DNA of 38,940 bases from Anaerolineaceae bacterium UBA6073 (GTDB lineage: Bacteria > Chloroflexota > Anaerolineae > Anaerolineales > Anaerolineaceae): assembly GCA_002436085.1 (NCBI GenBank), contig DIXT01000015.1, positions 1-38,940 of the forward strand. Direction: 5' to 3'. This document shows positions 23,472 through 31,729 of the stretch, piece by piece (the first letter of the stretch is position 1; the number at the start of each line of letters is the position of its first letter). Position numbers and translations under genes: made by a program. The notes beneath the pieces were generated by a model. The model was not told where the DNA came from. It searched no databases and worked only from the letters and a program-made list of their open reading frames with translations.

Positions 23472-25112
23472 ATGAGACCGCTTAGAAAACACGCATTCAC
23501 CATTTCACTTCTCTTATCCCTGCTTACCTTCTTTGGCTTTCTGCTCCCTCAGACAGCGGCAGCCCGTGCCACGAACCCCCAGGGGCTTGGTCCGGAAGTC
23601 ATCAATCCTACCGAAGATCTGACCAGCGCCAAGGTGCATGGATATTTCTTCTATGCCAATACCTGCAGCCACTGCCTGGACATCCTGACGAACATTCTGG
23701 AGCCATTACAGGCTGAGAACCCTGGACAGATTGACATGCGCCTGCTTGAACTCGGAAATCCGGACTACTACCGGGCCTTACTGGCCGTGGAAGAAGCCTA
23801 CCAGGTGAAACCTGAACAGCGCGGCCTCCCGACGGTGGTGTTAGGGGATAAGATACTTATCGGTGAAGCTTCAAATAACGAAAACCTTGCGGAGATTATC
23901 AAGGATGGTATCGCGGGCAGCGGCATCGCTTTCCCGGAGATCCCCGGCGTTGACCCGGAGTTGCTGGTCTCTGTGCCGCCTGCGGATGCCAGCGCGGAGT
24001 TGGAAGCTTGCACGACTGCCAACCCGGAAGCATGCCAGGTTGACTCCCCGATTTACGCCGCTTACTTCTACCAGGTCGGATGCAAAGAATGCAACCGCGC
24101 AGACACGGACATCAACTATCTGCGCGCTCTCTTTCCGCAGTTGGTCGTCGAAGAATTTAACATATACGAGAACACGCCCCTCGCTAACTGGATGGGGGAA
24201 CGAACCGGCCGCAGCGCCGACCTTAAGGTTCCGGCGCTGTTCATCGGAGACCAGGCCTGGATTGGCGAGGGCGAAATTACATCGCAAAATCTGGAGCCCG
24301 TCCTTCAGAACCTGAGCGCTACCGGCTCACCGCGCTTCTGGGACGCGTTTGATGCAAACCAGGGTTCCAGTTCTCTCAGCGCGCGCTTGCAGTCAGCCGG
24401 CTGGCTTGCAATCCTGTTTGCCGGGCTGGTAGACGGCCTTAACCCCTGCGCCTTTGCCACCATCGTGTTCTTTATTTCTTACCTCACCCTAAGCGGACGC
24501 AAAGGCAAGGAAGTCATCTTCACAGGTATCAGCTTTACCGTTGGTGTGTTTCTCACCTACTTGCTGGTCGGTCTGGGTTTTTACAAGGTGCTTGACCTTG
24601 TCAAAGGCATGCTGGCTATTATCAGCAGCGTTGTGTACGCGCTCACCGCGCTTTTGTGTCTCGTATTGGCAGTATTCAGTATCAAGGATTATTTTAAGGC
24701 ACGCAAAGGCGAACTGGAAGACATGTCTCTCAATTTGCCCAAAGCGCTGCGCAAACGCATCAACGCTGCCATCCACGACAGTAAAAAAATTGGAGGTTAT
24801 GCGCTTGGCGCTTTCGTCAGCGGCGTGCTCATCTCCCTGCTGGAGCTGGCATGCACAGGTCAGATTTACTTACCGACCATTATCTTCATGAGCAGCGTGC
24901 CTGAACTGCGCGGCAAAGCCATCGGGTACCTGCTGCTTTACAACCTGATGTTCATTATCCCGCTGGTAGTGGTATTCATTCTGGCGTACTACGGCACAAC
25001 ATCCAGGCAGCTTTCCGCTTTCCTTAAGAAACATGCTGCGTCGGTCAAGCTGGGAATGGCAGCCATCTTCCTTACGCTTGCCATCTGGCTTATCGTAACA
25101 CTGCTTAAATAA
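23472..25112 (+). CDS. Double thioredoxin-like / CcdA-type transmembrane thiol redox fusion
   Basis: The 546-residue protein has a signal peptide or anchor (about 8-32) and two thioredoxin-like domains outside the membrane. The first has CSHC at 65-68 and cis-Pro P120 in GLPTVV; the second has CKEC at 204-207 and P254 in KVPALF. A CcdA/DsbD-beta-like membrane domain follows (about 308-545), with one redox Cys in NPC (C326) and its expected partner C461 in ELACTGQIYLP. Electrons probably pass from cytoplasmic thioredoxin through C326/C461 to the outer domains, for disulfide reduction or cytochrome c maturation. Two extra Cys (180, 188) lie between the domains. It has its own terminator. Confidence 0.88.
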   Translation: MRPLRKHAFTISLLLSLLTFFGFLLPQTAAARATNPQGLGPEVINPTEDLTSAKVHGYFFYANTCSHCLDILTNILEPLQAENPGQIDMRLLELGNPDYYRALLAVEEAYQVKPEQRGLPTVVLGDKILIGEASNNENLAEIIKDGIAGSGIAFPEIPGVDPELLVSVPPADASAELEACTTANPEACQVDSPIYAAYFYQVGCKECNRADTDINYLRALFPQLVVEEFNIYENTPLANWMGERTGRSADLKVPALFIGDQAWIGEGEITSQNLEPVLQNLSATGSPRFWDAFDANQGSSSLSARLQSAGWLAILFAGLVDGLNPCAFATIVFFISYLTLSGRKGKEVIFTGISFTVGVFLTYLLVGLGFYKVLDLVKGMLAIISSVVYALTALLCLVLAVFSIKDYFKARKGELEDMSLNLPKALRKRINAAIHDSKKIGGYALGAFVSGVLISLLELACTGQIYLPTIIFMSSVPELRGKAIGYLLLYNLMFIIPLVVVFILAYYGTTSRQLSAFLKKHAASVKLGMAAIFLTLAIWLIVTLLK

Positions 25113-25117
25113 CACAA

Positions 25118-25144
25118 AAAAGACCTGGTTTCACCAGGTCTTTT
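25118..25144. terminator. Bidirectional intrinsic terminator
   Basis: AAAAGACCTGG (25118-25128) pairs with CCAGGTCTTTT (25134-25144) around a 5-nt loop. It lies between the convergent CcdA-fusion and PHP genes and has A and T tracts on the proper sides for both strands. Confidence 0.95.
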
Positions 25145-25158
25145 AGGTCTTTAGATAA

Positions 25159-25827
25159 TCACTCGTCCTTGATGACGCTTTTTACCAGTTTTGCCCAGGT
25201 TGAGATAAGATGTACGTAGCTGCCTGAAAGGCGTGTTTTTTGTTGGGAGCTGCCCAGAGCCGCCCGCAGCTCATCCGCGCTGTTAAACTCGGGAAGGCGC
25301 AGCACCGCTCTGCCCAGCTCAAACGTGCTGTGCGCGTCGGAACCGACCATTTCGGGAATGCCAAAGTCGCGCGCGAATGCCCGCGCCTGGTGGTTGAATG
25401 CGCCGTTCACGCAGCGGGCATTGAAGACTTCGATGCCGTCCAATTGCGGCGCCAAACTTTCCAGAGTCCCTTTTTGCCAATGGGAGCCGCGGTAAGGATC
25501 GAAAGGATGCGCCACGCTGATGAAAGCGTTTTGTGCACGCAGCCGGCGCATAACTTCTTCTGGCTCCAAGCCCGCTGGAATTTCCTCGCTCAGGAAGTAC
25601 GCCAATATCTCGCCTTGGCTGGTCTGGATTTCTTCACCCACAATGACCTGGCCTGGAGCCATTTCATGCGCCTTCAGCGCGCCTTCCAGGCGGTTGTGGT
25701 CGGTCACCGCTACCTTATCAATGCCCTTTTTCCGGCAGGCGAGCAGCAGGGCTTCGATACTCATCAGGCTGTCTGGCGAGTAGCGGGTATGGCAGTGAAA
25801 TTCAGCGTTGATGAAACGCGGATTCAT
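25159..25827 (-). CDS. PHP-domain phosphoesterase
   Basis: The 222-residue protein has PHP metal motifs: HCH at 11-13 (EFHCHTRYSPDS), TDHN at 42-45, GEEI in the middle, SVAHP (ISVAHPFDPYRG) and GSDAHS near the end. The set fits a stand-alone trinuclear-metal PHP hydrolase, such as a nucleoside 3',5'-bisphosphatase-like or histidinol-phosphatase-like enzyme; it is not part of a DNA polymerase. The start overlaps the alanine racemase stop as ATGA. A 13-codon upstream in-frame extension lies inside that gene and is rejected. Substrate is unknown. Confidence 0.85.
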   Translation of the reverse strand: MNPRFINAEFHCHTRYSPDSLMSIEALLLACRKKGIDKVAVTDHNRLEGALKAHEMAPGQVIVGEEIQTSQGEILAYFLSEEIPAGLEPEEVMRRLRAQNAFISVAHPFDPYRGSHWQKGTLESLAPQLDGIEVFNARCVNGAFNHQARAFARDFGIPEMVGSDAHSTFELGRAVLRLPEFNSADELRAALGSSQQKTRLSGSYVHLISTWAKLVKSVIKDE

Positions 25828-26933
25828 TCGAGGTAAATCCTGGGAAGCCTGTCCGCCAATCCGCACACAACTTCGTAGTTAATCGTGGACCAGCGCGCCG
25901 CAACCTCATCCACGCTGATAGTCTCGCTGTCCTGCGTGCCGATAAGAACGACTTCGTCGCCAACTTTAGCTTCCGGGACGGCGTCCAACTGCAGCATGCA
26001 TTGGTCCATGCAAACCCTGCCGACCACTCTGACGCGTTTGCCGCCAACCAGTACCTCCTGGTTATCTATGCGCCGGAAGCCGTCGCCGTAGCCAATCGGC
26101 ATCACCCCAATCCGTTCGCTGGCAGAGGTAACGTATTTTGAGCCGTAACTGATGCCGCTGCCCGCCGGGTAGGTCCGCACCGAAATCAGGCGGGCTTTCC
26201 ACGAGAGCGCCGGCAAATAATCCGGACCAAGCAGGGTTTGAGTGGAGGGCGCCATGCCAAAGATCGCGTCGCCCGGGCGGACCAGATCGTACCAGGCTTC
26301 GGGGAAGTTGAAGACAGCCGCCGAATTTGCGGCGTGGACAATTTGGGGCTTCAGATCAGCGCTTTCCAATTGGGCAAGCAGCTGATTGAAACGTTTGATT
26401 TGTTTGTGGGTATAGTCTGACTGCGGTTCATCCGCCTGGGCGAAATGCGTGAAGATGCCTTCAACGCTGATAGGGCTGCCCCGTAAGGATTTTAGAAACG
26501 GTGCAACGTCTTTGGGCAGCATACCCAGCCTGCCCATACCGGTTTCCACCTTGACATGCGCTTTCAGAATGCCGCCGTTAATGCGCGCGAAATCGAGATA
26601 GCTTTGCGCCAGGTCCGGATCAAAAAGCGAGACCACAATTTGCTGGTCAATCGCCTCGGGAATTTTGGAGGGCGGCGTGTATCCCAGAACGAGCAATTTA
26701 CAGGAAATACCAGCCCGCCGCAGCGCCAGGGCTTCTTCGATGCGCGCCACACCGCACCAGGTCGCTCCGCCTTGGACAGCAGCCTGCGCGGCCGGGCGGG
26801 CGCCGTGGCCGTAGCCGTTGGCTTTGATAACCGCCATCACTTCCACGCCCGTCAGGTCTTTAATTCTGGCAACGTTGTTGCGGATGGCGTTCAGGTCTAT
26901 TTCCAACCAGGTTGAGTAGCTATTGATATCCAC
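25824..26933 (-). CDS. alr: Alanine racemase
   Basis: The 369-residue fold-type III PLP enzyme interconverts L- and D-alanine for peptidoglycan. K37 in AVIKANGYGHG is the Schiff-base lysine and Y263 in GSGISYGSKY the opposite-face base. EGIFTHFAQADE, AANSAA and VGRVCMDQCML are further family marks. The start codon is GTG, 8 bp after a TATACT box, so the mRNA is leaderless or nearly so. The length is normal. The downstream PHP gene overlaps by 4 bp. Confidence 0.95.
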   Translation of the reverse strand: MDINSYSTWLEIDLNAIRNNVARIKDLTGVEVMAVIKANGYGHGARPAAQAAVQGGATWCGVARIEEALALRRAGISCKLLVLGYTPPSKIPEAIDQQIVVSLFDPDLAQSYLDFARINGGILKAHVKVETGMGRLGMLPKDVAPFLKSLRGSPISVEGIFTHFAQADEPQSDYTHKQIKRFNQLLAQLESADLKPQIVHAANSAAVFNFPEAWYDLVRPGDAIFGMAPSTQTLLGPDYLPALSWKARLISVRTYPAGSGISYGSKYVTSASERIGVMPIGYGDGFRRIDNQEVLVGGKRVRVVGRVCMDQCMLQLDAVPEAKVGDEVVLIGTQDSETISVDEVAARWSTINYEVVCGLADRLPRIYLE

Positions 26934-26941
26934 TACAGCTA

Positions 26942-26970
26942 AGTATAACCCCCCGCAAAAAACCTTACAA
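26942..26970 (-). promoter_or_regulatory. Promoter of the alr-PHP operon
   Basis: On the minus strand TTGTAA (plus 26965-26970) and TATACT (26942-26947) are 17 bp apart. The predicted start is near 26935, two or three bases before the GTG codon of alr. Confidence 0.75.
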
Positions 26971-27055
26971 GCGAAAAAACATCCCGCGGCATCCAGCCTT
27001 AGGATTATCAGGTAAAATTTCAGAATATCTTAAATTACCAATTGAAAAGAATGGT

Positions 27056-27130
27056 ATGAACCAAACATCAGGTCAACACGATGCACACCGCATGCTGAAG
27101 GATTGTTTAAACCGTTTTGAAGGAAGCTAA
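27056..27130 (+). CDS. Possible 24-codon upstream ORF before tgt
   Basis: The ORF begins MNQTSGQHDA and ends TAA immediately before the tgt ATG, in the same reading frame. Its own ribosome site is weak, and AAGGAAG near its end serves tgt. It could be a translational-coupling leader or just transcribed spacer. No homology is recognised. Confidence 0.2.
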   Translation: MNQTSGQHDAHRMLKDCLNRFEGS

Positions 27131-28246
27131 ATGACCGCTTTTGAATGGACGCTCGACGCCGCCGATGGGAGCGCGCGCGCCGGAACCTTTACCACACCTC
27201 ACGGCGCGCTCAGCACGCCCGTTTTCGCGCCGGTCGGTACCCAGGCAACCGTGAAATCACTTACCCCGGCGCAAGTCGAGGATTTAGGTGCGCAAATGGT
27301 CCTCGCGAACACTTACCATCTCTTTCTGCGGCCTGGGGATGAACTGGTGGCGGAAATGGGCGGTTTGCACAGCTTTATGCACTGGAACAAGCCCATCCTG
27401 ACAGACTCAGGCGGTTTCCAGGTTTTTTCGTTGACCAAGACGCGTAAAATTGACGAGGACGGCGTCACTTTCAAGTCCCATATAGACGGCTCGCTGAAAC
27501 GCCTAAGTCCTGAGATATCTATGCGCATCCAGGAAAACCTGGGCGCGGATATTGTCATGGCCTTCGACGAATGCGCCGTTCCCACGGATTACGATTACTC
27601 CCGGCTTGCGATGCACCGCACCCACGCCTGGGCCAGGCGCTGCCTGGAAGCCAAACGTCGGGACGACCAGGCTCTGTTTGGGATTGTGCAGGGCGGCGTC
27701 TTTTCCGATTTGCGCGCTGAATCCGCGCGGGAAATCAGCGCGATGGACTTTCCGGGGCATGCTATCGGCGGGCTTTCGGTTGGCGAGTCCAAACCAGATA
27801 TGTACCGGACCATAGCGGAAGTGAACAACATCCTGCCCGCGAATAAACCCCGTTACCTGATGGGCGTCGGCACGCCGGAAGACCTCATCGAAAGCGTGCG
27901 GCGCGGCGTGGACATCTTTGATTGCGTGCTTCCCACACGGCTGGCGCGCCACAACAGCGCGATGACCATGCACGGACGGCTGAACCTGATGAACGCCAGC
28001 TTTGCGCGGGATGAGCTCCCGGTGGACTCTGAATGCGGCTGCTACACCTGCCGGCATTTTAGCCGGGCTTACCTGCGCCATTTGGTGAACGCAAAGGAAA
28101 TGCTGGCAGCCACGCTGCTTTCCATCCACAACCTCTACACCCTTGTACAGCTTACCCGGGACATGCGCGCGGCGATTATTGACGGCAATTTTGAACAGTT
28201 CGCGCAGCAAAAACTGGCGCAGCTAAGCATTAAGGAGACGGAATAA
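27131..28246 (+). CDS. tgt: tRNA-guanine transglycosylase
   Basis: The 371-residue enzyme exchanges guanine 34 for preQ1 in GUN-anticodon tRNAs, in queuosine synthesis. Landmarks are TDSGGFQVFSL (catalytic Asp at 92), GIVQGG, GLSVGE, the DCVLPTR nucleophile region, and a zinc site with CGCYTCRHF followed by a late His. AAGGAAG precedes the ATG. The stop overlaps the uppP start as TAATG, which couples the two genes although their functions differ. No other queuosine gene is in the window. Confidence 0.96.
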   Translation: MTAFEWTLDAADGSARAGTFTTPHGALSTPVFAPVGTQATVKSLTPAQVEDLGAQMVLANTYHLFLRPGDELVAEMGGLHSFMHWNKPILTDSGGFQVFSLTKTRKIDEDGVTFKSHIDGSLKRLSPEISMRIQENLGADIVMAFDECAVPTDYDYSRLAMHRTHAWARRCLEAKRRDDQALFGIVQGGVFSDLRAESAREISAMDFPGHAIGGLSVGESKPDMYRTIAEVNNILPANKPRYLMGVGTPEDLIESVRRGVDIFDCVLPTRLARHNSAMTMHGRLNLMNASFARDELPVDSECGCYTCRHFSRAYLRHLVNAKEMLAATLLSIHNLYTLVQLTRDMRAAIIDGNFEQFAQQKLAQLSIKETE

Positions 28247-29067
28247 TGACAGCAATCCAAGCGCTAATCCTCGGCATTGTGCAGGGGCTGACAGAATTTT
28301 TACCGGTCTCTTCTTCAGCGCACCTGGTACTGGTGCCTTTCCTGCTTAACTGGAAGCTCGACCCGACTCAAGCCTTCGTTTTTGACGTGCTCGTCCAGCT
28401 CGGCACTTTAGCCGCGGTCATTGCTTACTTCTGGAAAGACCTGCTCGCCATCCTCAAAGCCTGGGCAGCCGGCATCCGCTCGCGCCAACCCTTCGCGGAG
28501 GCGAACAGCAGGCTTGGCTGGCTTGTCATCCTGGCAACGATTCCGGCGGGTTTGGCTGGCTTGCTGCTAAAGGACCAGGTTGAAGCCGCTTTTTCCGACC
28601 CGAAACTGACTGCTGTGATGCTCTTTGTCACGGCTGTACTGCTAACCCTGAGCGAGGTGCTCTCTAAAAAGACCCGCGAAACCGCGCAGCTTACCTGGCT
28701 GGATAGTCTGATTATTGGTTTATTCCAAGCCCTATCGATCTTCCCCGGGATTTCCCGTTCCGGCGCCACCATTTCTGGCGGCCTTTTCCGCGGGCTCAAG
28801 CGTCAGGATGCCGCGCGTTTCTCGTTCCTGCTGGCTATCCCGATTATGACCGCCGCGGGCGTGATGGCGCTGAAGGATCTTTTTAGCGTGCCTGGCTTGG
28901 CGAGCTTCCTGCCCCTGGTGCTCATTGGTTTTGTCGTTGCCGGGCTGGTCGGGTATTTTGTGATCCGCTGGTTCCTTGCGTTCCTCAAGACCCGCAGCAT
29001 GCTGCCCTTCGCGCTCTATTGCGCAGTGCTTGCGGTGGCAGTCCTGCTTGTAATGGGAATCCGCTGA
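28246..29067 (+). CDS. uppP: Undecaprenyl-diphosphatase
   Basis: The 273-residue membrane protein recycles the C55 lipid carrier by hydrolysing undecaprenyl diphosphate. The BacA/UppP motifs are clear: GLTEFLPVSSSAHL at residues 14-27 and PGISRSGATISGG near 168. About eight hydrophobic helices are seen and the length is normal. It overlaps the tgt stop by one base. Overexpression of this family is known to confer bacitracin resistance, though nothing here suggests a dedicated resistance role. Confidence 0.96.
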   Translation: MTAIQALILGIVQGLTEFLPVSSSAHLVLVPFLLNWKLDPTQAFVFDVLVQLGTLAAVIAYFWKDLLAILKAWAAGIRSRQPFAEANSRLGWLVILATIPAGLAGLLLKDQVEAAFSDPKLTAVMLFVTAVLLTLSEVLSKKTRETAQLTWLDSLIIGLFQALSIFPGISRSGATISGGLFRGLKRQDAARFSFLLAIPIMTAAGVMALKDLFSVPGLASFLPLVLIGFVVAGLVGYFVIRWFLAFLKTRSMLPFALYCAVLAVAVLLVMGIR

Positions 29068-29091
29068 GAGCGAGGTTTAGATAGCGCGAAA

Positions 29092-29898
29092 CTATTTCCT
29101 GGGTTCAGTCGCCCGGAAGATACCGCTTGACTTGTGGATGAAAATCCCGCCGTTCCGGTCAATCTTGCGCTGAAAGAACGCGGCCATATCCCCAAATTGA
29201 TCCTTGCAAAACCAAATCTGTCCGGTCGGGGTGCTAAACACATAGTCCGCCAAAGGTTCAGCATCGGTCACCCACAGATCGCTTTCGTAAGGGATTAATT
29301 CCACGCTCCCAAAATAAGGTTCAATCTGCTCCCGACCGTTTTCCAGGCTGAAAGGGCGGCTCATGGCAGTTTCGGCTTCAAAGCGCGGTTCAAATTCTTT
29401 CAGCAAGATGTCCAATTCTGTCATGTGCTTTCCGCCGTTCGTGGCGGCAATCAACCTGCCCCCGGGTTTGAGCACCCTGGCAGCTTCCTGTAGCGCGCGG
29501 CTTGGCGAAGGCACATGATACAGCATGTGGTTTGCCATGACAACATCAAATACGTGTTCGGGGAAGGCAAGCGTTTGCGCCTCCTGGTTGAGGAAAGCTG
29601 CCTCTCCCGCTGGCAGCAGCGCTTTACGCGCTTCTCTCACCATACCAATGGACAAATCAGATAAGATCAGCTGGATGCCGGCCGGCAAACGCTGAAGGTT
29701 GATTTGCCACTGGGCGGCATGCCCGCAGCCCAGTTCAAGGATACTTTCTCCTGCTAAGGGCTGCAGTTGCTCAAAAACATAATCAGCCCAGGTCTGCTTG
29801 CCGGTGCTGTAGAGCATGTGAATGGTGATACGCGAGCTGAGGTTGGCGGAGTCGCGGTATTGGTATTTCTTCAGGTAGCGCGGGTCATTGATGGTCAT
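29092..29898 (-). CDS. Class I SAM-dependent methyltransferase
   Basis: The 268-residue protein has a Rossmann methyltransferase core. Motif I is ILELGCGHAAQW at about 54-65, an acidic end follows (LILSDLS), then DVVMANHMLYHVP and VLKPGGRLIAAT. The start MTINDPRYLKKYQYRDSANL is chosen because GGAAA lies shortly before the ATG; a start 12 codons upstream is also open. The layout resembles ubiE-like and small-molecule methyltransferases. Substrate is unknown; it is monocistronic. Confidence 0.8.
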   Translation of the reverse strand: MTINDPRYLKKYQYRDSANLSSRITIHMLYSTGKQTWADYVFEQLQPLAGESILELGCGHAAQWQINLQRLPAGIQLILSDLSIGMVREARKALLPAGEAAFLNQEAQTLAFPEHVFDVVMANHMLYHVPSPSRALQEAARVLKPGGRLIAATNGGKHMTELDILLKEFEPRFEAETAMSRPFSLENGREQIEPYFGSVELIPYESDLWVTDAEPLADYVFSTPTGQIWFCKDQFGDMAAFFQRKIDRNGGIFIHKSSGIFRATEPRK

Positions 29899-30062
29899 TT
29901 CAGTTTCCGTAAAACGGATTACTCTGCCAAACACACATAATTGGCAGGGTTGAGTGGCAAAAAAGAAGACGCCTTCTAGTTCATAGTTTTATCACACTTG
30001 CGACATGCTCGAAACTTCTTTAAGCGCATACTATTCGGTTCAATAGACTGAACACATCTCCT

Positions 30063-30110
30063 CCCCGTTTTCCCGCTGAATATTTATGGTAATCTTGACA
30101 GAAAACGGGG
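30063..30110. promoter_or_regulatory. 10-bp inverted repeat overlapping the cold-shock gene promoter
   Basis: CCCCGTTTTC (30063-30072) and GAAAACGGGG (30101-30110) are perfect inverted copies. The right arm fills the first 10 bases of the promoter spacer and the left arm is upstream of the -35. The spacing between arm centres is 38 bp, so looping or a dimeric regulator is conceivable. Confidence 0.5.
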
Positions 30111-30123
30111 GGCGTGCTAAATT
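30095..30123 (+). promoter_or_regulatory. Promoter of the cold-shock gene
   Basis: Perfect TTGACA (30095-30100), a 17-bp spacer, then TAAATT (30118-30123). The implied leader of about 40 nt is AU-rich. Confidence 0.85.
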
Positions 30124-30169
30124 TTATTAAACAATTGTTTTTGGTTTTTTGAAAGAAATGGGAGAAAGA

Positions 30170-30385
30170 ATGTCAGAACGTTTGGTTGGTACCATTAAAT
30201 GGTTCAGCGCCCCCAGGGGGTACGGTTTCATCGGTCAGGAAACTGGCGAAGATATTTTCGTTCATTTTTCCGCTATTGCAATGGATAGTTACAAACGTCT
30301 CAGAGAAGGTCAACAGGTAGAATTCTCAATTGAAGACGGCCCAAAAGGAAAACAAGCCGCCAATGTAGTGATACTTGAAAAGTAA
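30170..30385 (+). CDS. Cold-shock domain protein
   Basis: The 71-residue OB-fold protein has both RNA-binding motifs of the family: KWFSAPRGYGFI (RNP1-like, with Pro in place of the usual Lys-Gly stretch) and DIFVHFSAI (RNP2). It should bind single-stranded RNA or DNA and act as an RNA chaperone. GGAGAAAG precedes the ATG; an in-frame ATG seven codons upstream has no ribosome site. It is monocistronic, with a strong promoter and a terminator. Confidence 0.95.
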   Translation: MSERLVGTIKWFSAPRGYGFIGQETGEDIFVHFSAIAMDSYKRLREGQQVEFSIEDGPKGKQAANVVILEK

Positions 30386-30405
30386 CTACGCACATCATGC
30401 CCTAC

Positions 30406-30435
30406 AAAAAGACCGGTCTCCCGGTCTTTTTCTTC
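30406..30435. terminator. Bidirectional intrinsic terminator
   Basis: AAAAAGACCGG (30406-30416), loop TCTC, then CCGGTCTTTTT. It lies between the convergent cold-shock and PatB-like genes and fits both directions. Confidence 0.95.
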
Positions 30436-30454
30436 TTTCTGAGAAACTGCGGTC

Positions 30455-31606
30455 TTAGCGCGTTTTTAAAGCAGCAGCCATCCTTTCCAGCGCTTCCTGT
30501 AATAGCGCCCGCTGGGTGCCAAAGTTCAGGCGTACAAAACCAAGCCCCTCCGGGCCGTAGTCCACACCGCTATTGAGACCTACCTTGGCGTGTTCCTGGA
30601 AGAATTTTTGCGGCTCAGTTGGCAGGTCCAGGCCGCGGCAGTCCAACCAGGCCAGGAACGTCCCCTCAGGTTTGTGCATTTCCACGCCGGGAAAATCCTT
30701 TGCAAGTGTATCCGCCAAGAAATCTCGGTTGCCTTGCAGGTACACAAGTAAATCCTGCAGCCAGTCTTCGCCGTAAAGATATGCAGCCCGGGCGGCAGTC
30801 AGCGCCAGCAGGTCTGGTCCACTGACCAACCCGGCTTTGAACTCGTAAAATCTGCGCGCCAACTCCGGGTTGCTGATCACCGCGACCGAAGCGTACAGGC
30901 CGGCGATATTGTAGGTTTTGCTGGGAGCCATCAGCGTCAGAGTGCTATTCGCCACTTCGGGGTCGAGCGAGGCAATAGGAATATGCTGCCTGCCGTCGTA
31001 CACAATATCGCAGTGGATTTCATCGGAGCAGATGAGCACCTTATGGCGCAGGCAAATCTCCGCCAGCCTGGTCAGTTCCTCGCGCGTGAACACCCGACCG
31101 GTAGGGTTCTGCGGGTTGCACAGGATGAACACGCTGACGCGTTCAGAGACAATTTGGGCTTCAAAGCGCTCAAAGTCGATGCTGTACGCGCCATCGGCGC
31201 CGCGCAGAAGGGGGTTCGTGACAAACGGCAGCTTTGCGGATTGGGGCGCGCTAAAGAAAGGCGGGTAAGCGGGCGTGTGGAACAGGACCGATGTGCCTGG
31301 TTCGCAAAAAGCGCGGATGGCAAGGTTGAAACCTGTCACAACTCCTGGGACGTAGCTCACTTGGGAAGGGAGCGGTTTCCAATGAAATTGCCGGGAGATA
31401 TAATTCACCACGATTTCCGCCAGGTCTACAGGCGGGATGCCGTAGCCAAAGATTCCGTGGTCAATGCGCTGATGCAGCGCGTTAATCACTTCAGGCGGGC
31501 TCTGAAAATCCATATCCGCCACCCACAGTGGCAGAACATCCTCCGGGAAGTACTTCCACTTAATACTCTCCGTATTTCTGCGGTCGATAATCTTGTCAAA
31601 ATCCAT
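30455..31606 (-). CDS. MalY/PatB-type aminotransferase, probable C-S lyase
   Basis: The 383-residue fold-type I PLP enzyme has the MalY/PatB N-terminus DRRNTESIKWKYFPEDVLPLWVADMDF. NPQNPTGRVFT is near 164, SDEIHCDIVYDG at 194-205, and the PLP lysine K230 lies in APSKTYNIAGL. Family members cleave cystathionine or other C-S bonds to give pyruvate, ammonia and a thiol. GGAGG lies 7 bases before the ATG. A gene for cysteine or methionine synthesis is not adjacent, so pathway placement is by family only. Confidence 0.92.
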   Translation of the reverse strand: MDFDKIIDRRNTESIKWKYFPEDVLPLWVADMDFQSPPEVINALHQRIDHGIFGYGIPPVDLAEIVVNYISRQFHWKPLPSQVSYVPGVVTGFNLAIRAFCEPGTSVLFHTPAYPPFFSAPQSAKLPFVTNPLLRGADGAYSIDFERFEAQIVSERVSVFILCNPQNPTGRVFTREELTRLAEICLRHKVLICSDEIHCDIVYDGRQHIPIASLDPEVANSTLTLMAPSKTYNIAGLYASVAVISNPELARRFYEFKAGLVSGPDLLALTAARAAYLYGEDWLQDLLVYLQGNRDFLADTLAKDFPGVEMHKPEGTFLAWLDCRGLDLPTEPQKFFQEHAKVGLNSGVDYGPEGLGFVRLNFGTQRALLQEALERMAAALKTR

Positions 31607-31669
31607 CTGCTGTCCTCCGACGATTTATGTCCGTATATTCTAAACCCATTCCAGCCAAAGCAGCCTAGA

Positions 31670-31681
31670 CTAAGGATTTAA
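31670..31681 (+). repeat. 12-bp direct repeat, left boundary of the AT-rich island
   Basis: CTAAGGATTTAA here is identical to 34026-34037. The base composition changes from typical to strongly AT-rich right after it. It could be a target-site duplication or an attachment-core remnant. Confidence 0.7.
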
Positions 31682-31729
31682 CATGTTAGAATTCAGAGAA
31701 ATCATCACGAAGTTAGAGGATATAATGCG

